Positions 22,301-34,300 of a stretch of DNA of 64,000 nucleotides are shown here, one piece after another (position 1 is the stretch's first letter; each line of letters opens with the position of its first letter). Source of the DNA: Blastomussa wellsi (Eukaryota; Cnidaria; Anthozoa; Scleractinia; Plerogyridae); contig OX393561.1 of assembly GCA_947652115.1 (NCBI GenBank), positions 42,690,113 to 42,754,112 on the forward strand, in the 5' to 3' direction. Under the pieces are notes generated by a model that was not told where the DNA came from, made no database searches, and saw nothing but the letters and a program-made list of their open reading frames with translations. The position numbers and the translations under genes were made by a program.

Positions 22301-25300
22301 GCACGAGTCTTAAGACGTTGTATCGCCGACTCAGAGAAATCGAAACTCCTGTTCTCTTGGTAGTGAAAGATGACAGTGGATTTGTAAGTATCAAACACTA
22401 TTAGACCTTGCAGTTGTCGATGTCGGAATCTCACGAACAATTTCGAGTTAGGAATTTAAAGGGCCCTGGTCAGCCACACCTTTGTTATTGTTTACATGCG
22501 GAGTTTCAGTATTACATTTCACGCTGATCGTGTCAAAATGAAAGAAATCCCTTGAGAAACTTGCTAAATTCTCAACTAAAAATTTCCAGTAACATAACCT
22601 ACAGCAATACAATATGATTTGGCTTCACCATACAATTTCCATAATTTCGATGGCATCGAAACTGGCGGAGGCTGACTAAGCCCCTTTAACAACACGATAT
22701 TGCTACCGAACCTGGCGCATTTTACGAGAGTTTAGCAAAGGAAGTCAACTTTTTGGTCTGTCAATTATTTACTTATACTACTTAAACGGTTGCCATGACA
22801 ACTGTCTGTTAAAGGGTGTTTCACCGAATTCTAAATTGTGAAGTGTTTTACAATTGATTTTCTCAGCGAGATTTTTTTTCGATCCGGACTTTTTGAAATG
22901 TATGACGTCATTTTGGCGTCTCATTACGTCATAGTCAGCACTTAATTTGCACTAAAATAAACATTCTTGGATGCTTTGCATACCGTATATGGTTTTCGTT
23001 ATGAATCAGGGTAACAACGAGCGAGAGAGGGAATGAGGGAGAAAGGAAAAAGGAAGGGAAAAGGAAGAAATTCTCGATTACCGTTCCATAAAGCGCTGAG
23101 GAAATGCATCGGGCCGCTGTCTTTTTTGTTCCAAGCGATGAAGCCCTGAAACCCTTTGGCGATGCTGTTGAACTTTATTCTTTGTTTCACTTTTTTTTCT
23201 TTTCAGGTATTTGGTGTGCTTTCTCCATTGTCGCCTCGGATGGATCCAAATTTCTGTGGCTTTGGAAAATCATTCTTCTTCACTTGTAAACCGCAATACA
23301 AGGTATACTGAAAGCTACTGAAAATATCTGGAACATTTTTGGCCTGGGCAATAGGACATCTGAGTTGCGAAACCAAAAATTCAGTGAAAATAATTTAGCA
23401 TGTTGTTTCTTCACTTAGATGTATCCGTGCAGTGGAAAAAATTCCTATTTCATGGCAGGCGATCCTACCAGCCTTGCATTTGGATGCAGCGAGTAAGTAT
23501 TGGTGATTTTCACGTCACGCAAGTATCACACAAGTAGTATAGCCGGTAGTAAACGAATACCACCTGATCATCAGCGTTTCAGTTTCCTGTTTTTAAAGCT
23601 CCCAACGGCGAAAAACGGCAAGTTTGCACATTGCTTCCTATCGCTAAAGTCGAGATTTCGACATGTCTGAAGACTCAGCTCCGACTTGTCGGAGCAAGTC
23701 ACCCACGGGGAAGCGAAATCTAACTTCAGCAAATGAGGAAGCAAATGAGGAAGCAAATATGCAAACAAACTGCGCCGTTGGGAGCTTTAAAAACAGGAAA
23801 CTAAAACGCTGATGATCAGGTTGTATTCGTTTACTACCGGCTATACTACTTAGAAGGACAACCCCCGGCCGTTGGCGGTACGGGTAATTAGAAAGAAGCG
23901 GCACCATTCCAAACAGCACAATGTCACGCGGAGCAAACAACTGCGTGTGGTTAATGCGTAATCGGAAAGAAAATTGTGGCAAAAAGTGTGTCGGAGTATA
24001 TTGCGGGCAGCACAACTTTCAGCTCAAAAGAGGAAAGAAAAAGCCCGCACCATGTCGCAGCTGTGGCGTTGGAGTTTTGTGCGATTACCGTTTATGTCTT
24101 TCTTGCGGCGGGAGCCCGTTTAGACAGCGCCTAATTCGCAAACAAAAAAAAATTTTGAACGTGTTTTGCACGAGCTGATGTCAAAGGCACGCCATTAGAG
24201 ATTTGCATACTTGTCGAAAGCAACTCAAAGTTGTCGATGGCTGCAGCAAGAACCGCACCCCCTATAGAAATGTTATGCGCAGCGTATGTTGTAGACGAAT
24301 TGTCTGAACAGGAAATATACGAACTTGCGTGCCAGAATTATTCAGTTGAACAATTAACTGCACGTAAATATATGGCTGCACAAGAACCGGACAAATATAT
24401 GCTAGAGTTAATAGCAGAAATATTCAAAGAATATATCAACGCAAGGATCAACGAAAGATCATCTCTTGGCTGGGATGAAATTCACGAGGAGATAGAAGCT
24501 GCTCCTTTTTGCACCAGACGCCAACAAATTGTCAAGGCAACGGTTTGTAGAAAATGCAGCAAATGCAAACGGAATGGATTGTGCTTGCCGTGCTTTGAAA
24601 ATGGAGACAAACACTTTCTCGGCGACCCTTCGTTTCATGAAAGCGACTACGACGGAATATTTGTAAAATACATTTGAACCGAGTTCAAAACACGTGACCA
24701 ATTTGAAGTCTTTGTCAGGCCCTCGGATGGCTCCCCGCACACGGTTTGGCGAGCAAAACCTTCAGCGTGAGTTGGTCTAGGAGAAGAACGGGGTGGAACA
24801 ACAAGATTTGGTCAAAGCTGTCGATTTGATCTTTCAGAGCCCACCTCGCGCATTGCCTCTACAACTTGTTGTGTTATCCGTCTGACCTCGCTCTGCCAAA
24901 CGGGTGTTGAAAGTTCCTTGTGAATACAGAAAATCGTGTGGAAAAGCAGAAGCATTTTGGACTTCGCTATGTGACAAAGTTTTGCCTCTCTTTAATTTGT
25001 GCCCCGCGTTTTTTTGCAAGGGACAGAGAAAGGCCACCAGAGGGATCATCTACTTTTTAAAACAGAGAGAGAGATTTTTGTCTTTTTTGTCTCAAAGTTT
25101 TTTGTGCTGGACGCAGTCAGTTTTTTTCGAAGCTCTTGCCGAAACTCTTGCCGAACCTGCTTTTTTATCATTTCAAGATCCGGCGAATCGGTCTGTTTTT
25201 CCACGAAGTTTTCCCGCAGTCTCTCTTTGAGTTCACGATATTTCTGCATTTCACGGGATATCTGTTTGAATTCTGAGCCGGAAACATTGTTATCATCAAG

Positions 25301-28300
25301 AGCTTGAGAGACGGAGCCTTTTATTGAATCATGCTTTGCAAGTGCCAGAGCTTGAATTTTCGTGTGCTTTTTAACTTTCCTTTCCAGCTTCTTGTTAACA
25401 ACTGTCAGGCCTGTGGTGTTGGGAATGCCTCCAGTAGCAATTTGAAAAGTTTAGTTTGCCCAACAAAGGTCACAAGTCACAAGATAAACTGAACAGATTT
25501 ATTCCCAGCACTTCACACAGTTCACAATTCTCACGCTCCGAAGGAAAGTTTTTTACGCTCGATTGCGCTCACATGTTATAATCACATCTGTCAATCAAAT
25601 TTCTAACTATATTCGGGCCCAGTCTCCGACACTCTCCCCCCATTATCAACAAATGTGATAATGTTGTCTACTTTTCAGGAGACTGGGCAACAACAACAAC
25701 GTTAACAAAAACTTTAGAAAGTTACTAGTAAAATCCTATGTCTACACGAAAAAGGATTTACTGTCCGCTCAAAGTTCTGAATGTTCAAGTTATTCTAAGT
25801 TCTCCTCTGATTCAGCAATTCGACGGATCCTCTCTTCTGCTTGCAAGGAGGCCAATCTTCGTGGCCGGAATACAGGCGCCTCAGCATTAAGCTCTTCTGC
25901 TTGTGCCCGAACAAATGTATCACAAGAAAGTTCCAAAGGATAAACATGCTGCACTGGTCTTTCAAGGAAGTTTTTCCCCGCTCGTAACTTGACAGCCCTC
26001 ACTACTCCGTCCCTTCCTGGATACAGTTCCTGGACAATGCCGAGTGGCCACTTTCCCCTGTTTTTCTTCTCCTCAGACTTTACAATCACTACATCACCAA
26101 CTGCCAAGGTACAGAGTTTGCCTTGATGCTTGAGGTTGTGCCGCTCCCTCAGGCTACGGAGGTACTCGCTTGACCATCTTCTCCATAAGGCATCCTTACA
26201 CTTGCGGAGATGTTTGGCTCTTCGTCGCAAATCTGCGTCATCAATGTGGTGTGGTTGCAGATCAGGTAAGATGTTGCTCTGAGGAAACATCATGAGATTA
26301 GGGGTGAGAGTCGGTAACGCCACATCATCCTCCACGTAGCAAAGGGGCCTGTTATTCAATGTTATTTCAACGTCAAGCAGCACTTCCTCCAATTCTTCCC
26401 ATGACAGGAAACCGTACCCGATGATCTTGTTAAGGGCGTTTTTTACTAATCCAACCATCCGCTCAAATTGCCCGCCCCACCACGGGGCGCGACTGAGATT
26501 AAACTTCCACGTAATACCATTCTCAGCAAGGAACTTGTTAAACTTCTCGTCACACATAGCTTTCCTCAACCATTGTGCTGCCCCGACAAATGTAGATCCA
26601 TTATCAGAGTATATAATCTGCGGACGTCCTTTTCTGGCAATCAGCTTCTTTAGACTCAGAATGAACTCTCTGGTTTCCAGTGAGGGGACCAAGTCCAAAT
26701 ACAATGCACGACACAGGGAACATGCATATAACACGATGTACGCCTTGCTTTCTTCCTTTCCACGTTTCTTGTATTTGATCGGCCCTGCATAGTCGACACC
26801 AATCACCTGGAATGGGTGTGTTCCTTGTGTCCGATCCACAGGAAGATTGCCAGGTGGAGGGTTTGCTGCTGCTACTGCTTGGAATCGTTTGCAACCTTGG
26901 CAAGCTCTTATGGTTTGCTTTGCTAGCTTTCTTAGGCGTGGGACCCAGTGGTTACTTCTTACACTTGTCATTGTTAAGCTCACTCCCCCGTGTAAGGTGC
27001 GCAGGTGCTCACGATGTACTAACTTCTTAGTGTACAAGTGCTTGTCAGGGAGGTATAGAGGATAGAGTCCCTGTATTCTTCCACGGCACTCCAAAACTCC
27101 ATCCGGGTTAGGTTGCAGGTTCAGACGCAGGCGGTCATCTTCAAACTCACAACTCTGCTGAGCTCTTTTCACCCAGAACAGGTGCTGTTTCTGTAACTCC
27201 TCAGTTGTCAAGGGACCTCTCAATTTCTGATCAGAGTGTCGAGAATTGTGCACAAACCGTGTAATCCATGCACAAATGTTCAGAGCTTTCCTTAGTTCAA
27301 ACTTGTCGAGAACTTCATACAGCCTGTCAGCTTTATCCACAGCAACCTTGAACAACTCTTTGGTAGCTTTCAGTTCTGCTGTACTTGCTTCAGAGGGCTG
27401 AATAACACGTTGTGGAGGCCAGCTTTCACAATCTGCCACCCAGTCTGGACCCTTCCACCAAAGCTCACTAAACTCAACATCACCGCCCCTGCTCGCAACA
27501 TCAGCCGGATTTTCCTTAGTGGGAACATGCCTCCATGTAATCTCTGGATGTGCACGGATCTTCTGCACCCTATTTTCCACGAACTGCTTATACTGCCCAC
27601 CACCACTTATCCAAAAGAGAGCAACTAAGCTATCCAGCCAACCATTTAGGGTTACAACAGGAAAACCCTTCAATGCGTCTCTCACGTTAACCAACACATT
27701 TGTCACCATATGCGCCGCTACTAGCTCAAGTCGGGGGATCGTTAAACCCTGTTTGGCGAGCCTGGCTTTCGCTGCTAGGAGCCGTTGAGTTGTCCCAGAT
27801 TCTTGTTTAACGATTGCATACACGGCCACACCTACACCACAGCTACTTGCATCTCCAAAGCCATGCAAATGAATTTCATGGATGGGTTCCCTGTGGTCAG
27901 CGAGAGCACGACTTACAGATATCTGTTTGGGTAGACTCTGTTCCCACCGCTGCCACTTGAGTTTCAGCCTGCCTGTCAACTCCGCATCCCATGCCAACTT
28001 TTCACAACATACAGCACGATACAAACACTTCCCAACCAGAGTCACTGGCGAAACTAAGCCTAAGGGGTCATAGATACTTGCAAGCTTGCGAAGAACACCT
28101 CTCTTAGTTGGGGCTGCCTCCCAGTCAGGGAAAGATACAATGACCCCATCACTTTTCTTGTTCCATCCCAGTCCGAGTAGGCTTGATTCTCCTGCCTGGG
28201 GCCCTCCAAGCTGCTGTTTTGCAAAGGTCTCCTCTTCTTCTGAAGACGCAGTACCCTCTTCTAGTCTAGGCTCATTTGACTGCCACTTATGCAATGTAAA

Positions 28301-31300
28301 AGTTGCGTCTTCAAAGATCTCAATGGCTTTTTCCTTCAGCTCCTTGGCTTCTTCCACTGTTGCTCCACCACTTAGCAGGTCATCCACATATAGACTTTCT
28401 CGCAGCTCAGCTATCACAACTTCTTCACGTTCTTTCCAGGTGTCCAGGTGGCACTCAATTACACCACCAAGAAGAAAGGGAGATGGCGCTAGGCCAAATA
28501 AAGCTCTTGTGAATCGCAATGTCTCAATGTTCAATTGTTCTCCCTGCCTCCAATGAAACCGCAGAGCATCACGGTCAGCTTGTCTAATTCTTACTTGCAA
28601 AAACGCCTTCTTTAAATCTCCTACAAGTGCCACAGGGTGCATGCGTGACCGGACAAGGACATTCCACAATTTATTTTGAAGAGGGGGGCCTTGATACAAG
28701 CAATCATTCAAGGACACAGCATTAGGGTAGGCTCTAGCAGATGCATCATACACTGCGCGTACTTTGGTTGTTGCGGCATCTTCCCTGACAACAGGTTTAT
28801 GGGGGATGTAGCACTCCACTCCCTGAGCTGGCTGATCAGCTGTTTCCACAATCCCTTCAGCTTTCTGTTCTTCGATGATCTCGCTGTAGGCCTGTTCCAA
28901 CCCGGTCCGTTTCAATTTCTGCTTCAAATTCTCCAGGCGGCGAAGACTTCCATACTCATTTGAAGGTAGAGGAGGGTGGTTGCCTTTCCATGGCAAGGCC
29001 GCTTCATACCATCCCTTTTCACTGCGCGATAACTACTCACGAAATTCTCTGTACACTTCACCTTGGTCATGTTGCGGCGTGTCGGCAAGTCCTAACACGT
29101 CTAACTTGCATAGTTCCTCATAGTCCACTTGGCTAGTTTGGGTAAGAAGCATGTGTGTAGTATCAATCTCCTCTCCTGGAGAAAGAATAACCCATCCCAA
29201 TTTGGTGCGCTCAGCTACAGGTTCCCCTTGGTTACCAATCCTTGGTCGAGTATCAGTTTTAATGCGAGCATACACTCCAGCACCCAAGATAACATGAACT
29301 GGCAACAATGGCTTGGTATCCGTATCATCCATTTTCACATCCTTTAAATGGGGGTAAGTGTTAGTCAACTGTTGGTATTGGGGATTTTCCAGGCTAAGGA
29401 GCTCTCCTCTATTGACCTTGGTGAGATTGACATCTAAACGGTAATCACCAGACCTTGACGAAACAGTGGTCTTAAAAACTTCCATTCTCGCTGTGGTTGA
29501 AGCCATAAGCATCTCAACTCTCTTAGGCTTAATCTCTGTTGGCTTCTGTCCAAGCATATCCAGAAGTTTGGCTGAAGCATAACAACTAGACGAACCAGAA
29601 TCCAACAATGCACGACATTCAATACCACCAACCTTAATCACTACAACAGGGTAAACCACTTTCTCAGCATCGACAGAAGACAACACGCTGTCTGCCTTAG
29701 GTTGTTGATCAGGACAGATGGAGGTGTGGTGCTTCCTGGAGCATAAATTGCATCTCGTCTTGCTTGCACACTCAGCAGCCCTATGTTTTGGGCAAGCACA
29801 GTTAAAACAAAGTTTGTTTTCAGCCAGAAATTTCTTCCTCTCGTCGCAACCAACAACGCGTGTACATTCCGAACTCCTGTGCGAGCTATCTTCACAGTAA
29901 ACACAACCACGTGTCTTGGCGTCCTGCTGCTTTGTATGGTAATTTCGCGAGGGCGTGCGATCATGTTTGAACGACTGCGGTTCATCAAAATCCACTGGAT
30001 TCCGGCGAGTCCACGACTTTAACGCGTCACACAGTTTAAGGAAATCCCAACTTTGCCAATCTTCATCGTTCCGCACCAAATCTCCACGAATTCCAGAAAG
30101 TTTATCGATCGTTAGAGCCACGTTTCCATTCACCAAACTTAGCTTCCCCATGGTCTCGAGAGATTGAACGTCGTACAGCAATCTTTCGTAAAAATGATGA
30201 ATTTTCCGAGGCTGGCTTCCATTGATCTTCGGCAAATCCAAAATGTCCTTAACGTAGGCTTTGACTACTTCGCTGACATTTCCGTAACGCTCGATCAAAA
30301 TAGCCTTCGCCTTCTCATAGCCCTCGGCGGTAAACGGCAGCCCATCGATGCCTTTTCTGACCTTAGGATCGACAAATTCCTTGAGATAGGAAAATTTAGT
30401 GATAGCAGCCATTTCGGACTTGTCTATTCCCTCGGTGAATTGGCCCCAAAAACGATTCCAATCAAGATTAGTTCCATTGAACTTTGTAATAGTAAGCTTC
30501 GGTAACTTCGCTGACGCAGCACTTTGTTTACCATTTTGACTTCCCGCGGCCGCTTGATCCGGCGAGTCCACGTTTTTGAGCTCTTTGGTGTATTGAAGCT
30601 TCTTCTCAAATAGCTCTTTTTCGAAAGCGAGCTGATTATTTCTAGCTTTTTCTATCTGCTCTTGATCAAAATTACTCAGAAATGAAGAAATTCCATCCAT
30701 ATCGAGGTCAACAGCTTCGATATCTTGATCTAATTTAGCGCCCCACGAGGTAATGGCGGAAAGTTCTTCGCCGGCAGATATTTTCAACTCTTCCACTTTC
30801 CGCTTCGCTTTCTCCACTGAGGCAACCACTGAACACAGCGCATCCCTATGTCTTTTGATTTTGTTCTCATTCTGGCTCGCAAGAACAGCGTCAGTTTTTT
30901 CCCTGGTGATCTGAAGTTGTGTAAGTTTCGTTTCAAGATCCTTGCTCGCGGCCTCCATGCTTCGCGACGATAAACACAGTACTAGATTCACGAAGATCAA
31001 CACAAGTCCCGTCGGAGGTGCCACTTTTGTTGGGAATGCCTCCAGTAGCAATTTGAAAAGTTTAGTTTGCCCAACAAAGGTCACAAGTCACAAGATAAAC
31101 TGAACAGATTTATTCCCAGCACTTCACACAGTTCACAATTCTCACGCTCCGAAGGAAAGTTTTTTACGCTCGATTGCGCTCACATGTTATAATCACATCT
31201 GTCAATCAAATTTCTAACTATATTCGGGCCCAGTCTCCGACAGTGGAAGCAAAACCTGAAAGGGCGGCAATCCCAGCAATAGGCGCACCGACCACAATTC

Positions 31301-34300
31301 CGACACCAGTGAGTGAACTTGCAACGGCCCCGGAAGACAGGGCGGCAGATGCAATGCCAAGAGAGACCGCGGAATAGTGAATCACTTTCCGAGCTTTCTT
31401 GTATTTTTTCAACACAAGCCTGTAATGTTCAGCCTCATCGGCAATTTCTTTTTCAATTTTGCTGATCTCAGTTAGCCGGAAATTGGTTCTTTCCAGGGGT
31501 AGCTCTGGATAAATAGGCGGAGCACTTGGCAACAAATTCGCTGAAGACATGGTATACAAACAGATTTTATTTTTCAAATGATTTGCAATTCGAATTGTAG
31601 GGGTTGATCGTTAAAATCAAAAAGCTGACCGTCATCATCTTGGACTGAAAGCGTTACGCTGTTTACATATTTGCCTGTCGAAGCGTCACGAAAGTTTTGC
31701 TGTTCGGCCGTTTGATAGTGGACTTTTTCGAAAGCTTCCCCTCTAATGTCAAACTTTGCAAGAAGGGTTGAAGCTTTACCATTTACCAAATTTTGATTGC
31801 GGTCAGCCAAGTCGCAATGAACAAAGTAAGTACTCGGTGTTCTAAGCCGCTTGACGAAAGTTCTAAACGTCAATTCGCGGGATATGCCAAGAAAATCGGC
31901 TAAGTCACTGTCAAGATTTATTTTTTTATTTACAAAGTTGTTAATTACCATTGCACCAACAGGTGTATTTATTTGAGTGGGCAGCGTTATATCAAATTTA
32001 GCGAAAGCATGTGCTATATTTTGAGCAATATTTCCAAGAGTGTAATACCCTCTGGGGACAGTTATGGGAACAGAATTTTTACCATCTCGATCAGACATTG
32101 AAATCACCCCATCGTTTTTCAAATTATGCCACGAATTATAAAGCGAACAAGACAACAGCCTTACGAAAGTGGCCTCTGGAATCGGGTTGTCAAAATTGAA
32201 GGTTCATGGATTAGAAGACGTAGAAATAGTAAGCACAACCATTTTATTTTGTTGCGCGCAAATTTTCAATTAAAAAATAATGGGGAATAAAAAAAGATGA
32301 ACATCTTCAAAACTGCACGCATGTTGCGTTTGACTATCTCGAAAAAAGAGCGCAGTCTGCCGGCAAGAACGCGAAGCTTGCACAAGAGAAGGCGTGGGCG
32401 GTTTTTTCTGCACGGTTTCCGAGGGCCGACAAAAGCAAATTTGTAGCACAGACAATTTTAGCGCCGGACCACACAGTAACAGCTGAAATATTTTACAAAG
32501 AGGGTGAAGGCAGTCTGCAAAGCACCTTCGGTTCAGACCGCAAATATTGGAGTGCAGGCATGAAAAGCGCGCTGGGTTTGGTTGACGTTGGCGGCTTCCC
32601 TTACCAGTTAACGCCCAGTGCAGGTTCGCTGCCGGTTCCAGCAGTTGAATTTCAAGACGCTGCGCCAAGTTTGAAGAAAATATTCAACAAAGCAATCAAT
32701 ATTTATGTCTCCCCTGACCAGTATTTTACAACAAAGTTCAGAGAGATATTCCAAAAGGAACATATAAAGTTCGAAACGTCAAAGCCCGCAAAAAATGGCT
32801 AGCGGGGCCTGGTCTATCTTTCTGGGAACAGCAGCTGAACTTTGCAGTGTGGTGTGCGACGACAGGTTGCGGAATATCTCGAGAAGTATTTGACAAAGAT
32901 CACACAACGCTGAATCTGCCGCCGCAAGTGCGGGCTTTCTACATCTTCCACATATACTTCACGGTTCGGCGCATCCTGTATCAGCTCGGAGGCATCCAAA
33001 GCTTGAGCGCGTTGCCGGGCGACCCAACATTCAGTCAGATCAACAACCATTACGACACATCTTCTTACAGATTGTGCGCAGAGTTCGGCGTTCCCCCGTC
33101 AACCGATTTCCGCTTCACGAGGGGGGCAAACCGCGGGCTGGGGAGCGTTTACATTTATTGTCGCGACCCTTTCATACTGGACGTGCCCTATCCATCGGCA
33201 AAAGCAAAATTCGACGACGAGGACCCAAAGGCGTCAGAAAAGGGAATTTCAGTATGCTTCATAAGAAACGACGCCGCGGAAGAGCAATTCAATTGGTTCG
33301 CCACCAAAACCTCGGCAGGTTTGACCCAGGCGGGTTTGTCGCGAATAAACCAGTCGATAGAGGCGTTCGTTTACTGTGTCTTGGGTGCGCAAGTCAACGT
33401 CCGCAGCAGCATCCTGGGCGATGGGGGGCGCGCAAAGGAGGCGCAGAGCGAGTTCTACGTCTTGGTGGAAGACGCGATAAGGCAGCCTGACCTGGCAAAA
33501 AGCATGCAGCGTTACCAACTTGCCGTAGACGAGGCAAAGGTATGGTTGAACCTTGCTGTGTGCCCGGGGGCCTGGCTGATGCCCGCGCGGATGGTTTTAA
33601 ACACAGAAAGCACGGTTGGCTACAACAACCGACTAAAACAAGCGATACCGGGTATGAAGCTGGGGGTCAACGACGGGGCAAACAAAAGCACAAAAAAAGC
33701 AGCGCTTCGGCTGCTGGACGGCGGGAAAACGAAAATAAGCCCGCCAAACAGTCACCCTTCGAATCCAATTCACAAAGCAGCAGCGACAAAAAAACAGCCA
33801 GCCCCTGTCTCCCAAACAGCTGCAGAGGAGGAATCTGAACCAACGCCAACGGCTGGCTCCGGCAGCCAGAGACATGACCTCAACAAAATAACTGTCGCTG
33901 TTGGCGAGGTTGCAGTTGCGGGTTTGGCATTCTTGACATTTCGTTAACGCTCCTTCTTTGCATAGGTCTCGACCAGAAACGCCACAACAGACAAAATCTG
34001 CCAGAAAAGAGATGACCTCCCCAGCTGCTTTGAATAGGAAAGAAACAATCGAGCCAATCAAACCGGGAAGAATTGAAGCAAGTTTTTTGCCAATCTCTTT
34101 CAATCCATTTCCCAACGCTTTGCCGGTGGCTTTCAGCGAGTTGGTAATGGCACCAATGACAGCACCAATCGTGGCACCAGCAACAAGAAAGATTGCTGTA
34201 ACTGTCACCCCATATTTTTTGAAGATCTCTTTGACCCTTTCTCGAAGAGGCTTCTCTCGTTCTATTTCCTCAATCCGTGTTGTTATCCGTTTGATCTCTT

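Larger units (their letters stand above)
25417..31242 (-). mobile_element. BEL/Pao LTR retrotransposon, young, complete
   Basis: 5826 bp on the minus strand. Both 215-bp LTRs start TGTCGGAGACTGGG and end CCCAACA on the minus strand and look identical by eye. The target duplication is gtgg (25413-25416 and 31243-31246). A purine tract GGGGGGAGAG (25632-25641) abuts the 3' LTR and a TGGCACCTCC primer-site candidate lies just inside the 5' LTR. Coding: gag-protease frame then polymerase frame, same frame with one TAG between. Domain order protease, reverse transcriptase, RNase H, integrase is that of the BEL/Pao superfamily. Confidence 0.93.

Noticed and set aside
24904..25307. Plus-strand frames opposite the coiled-coil gene
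   Set aside because: Phe/Ser-rich shadows of the charged minus-strand coiled coil.
28086..28556. Plus-strand open frame of 156 codons in the BEL/Pao polymerase region
   Set aside because: Shadow of the polymerase on the other strand; low-complexity Ser-rich reading with no domain.
25417..31242. Treating the retrotransposon integrase as the integrase of the virus-like element
   Set aside because: It is in frame with BEL/Pao gag and reverse transcriptase and lies between the LTRs.
33074..33518. Arg-rich plus-strand frame and overlapping minus-strand frame
   Set aside because: Alternative frames of the long virus-like gene; composition typical of out-of-frame GC-rich coding DNA.
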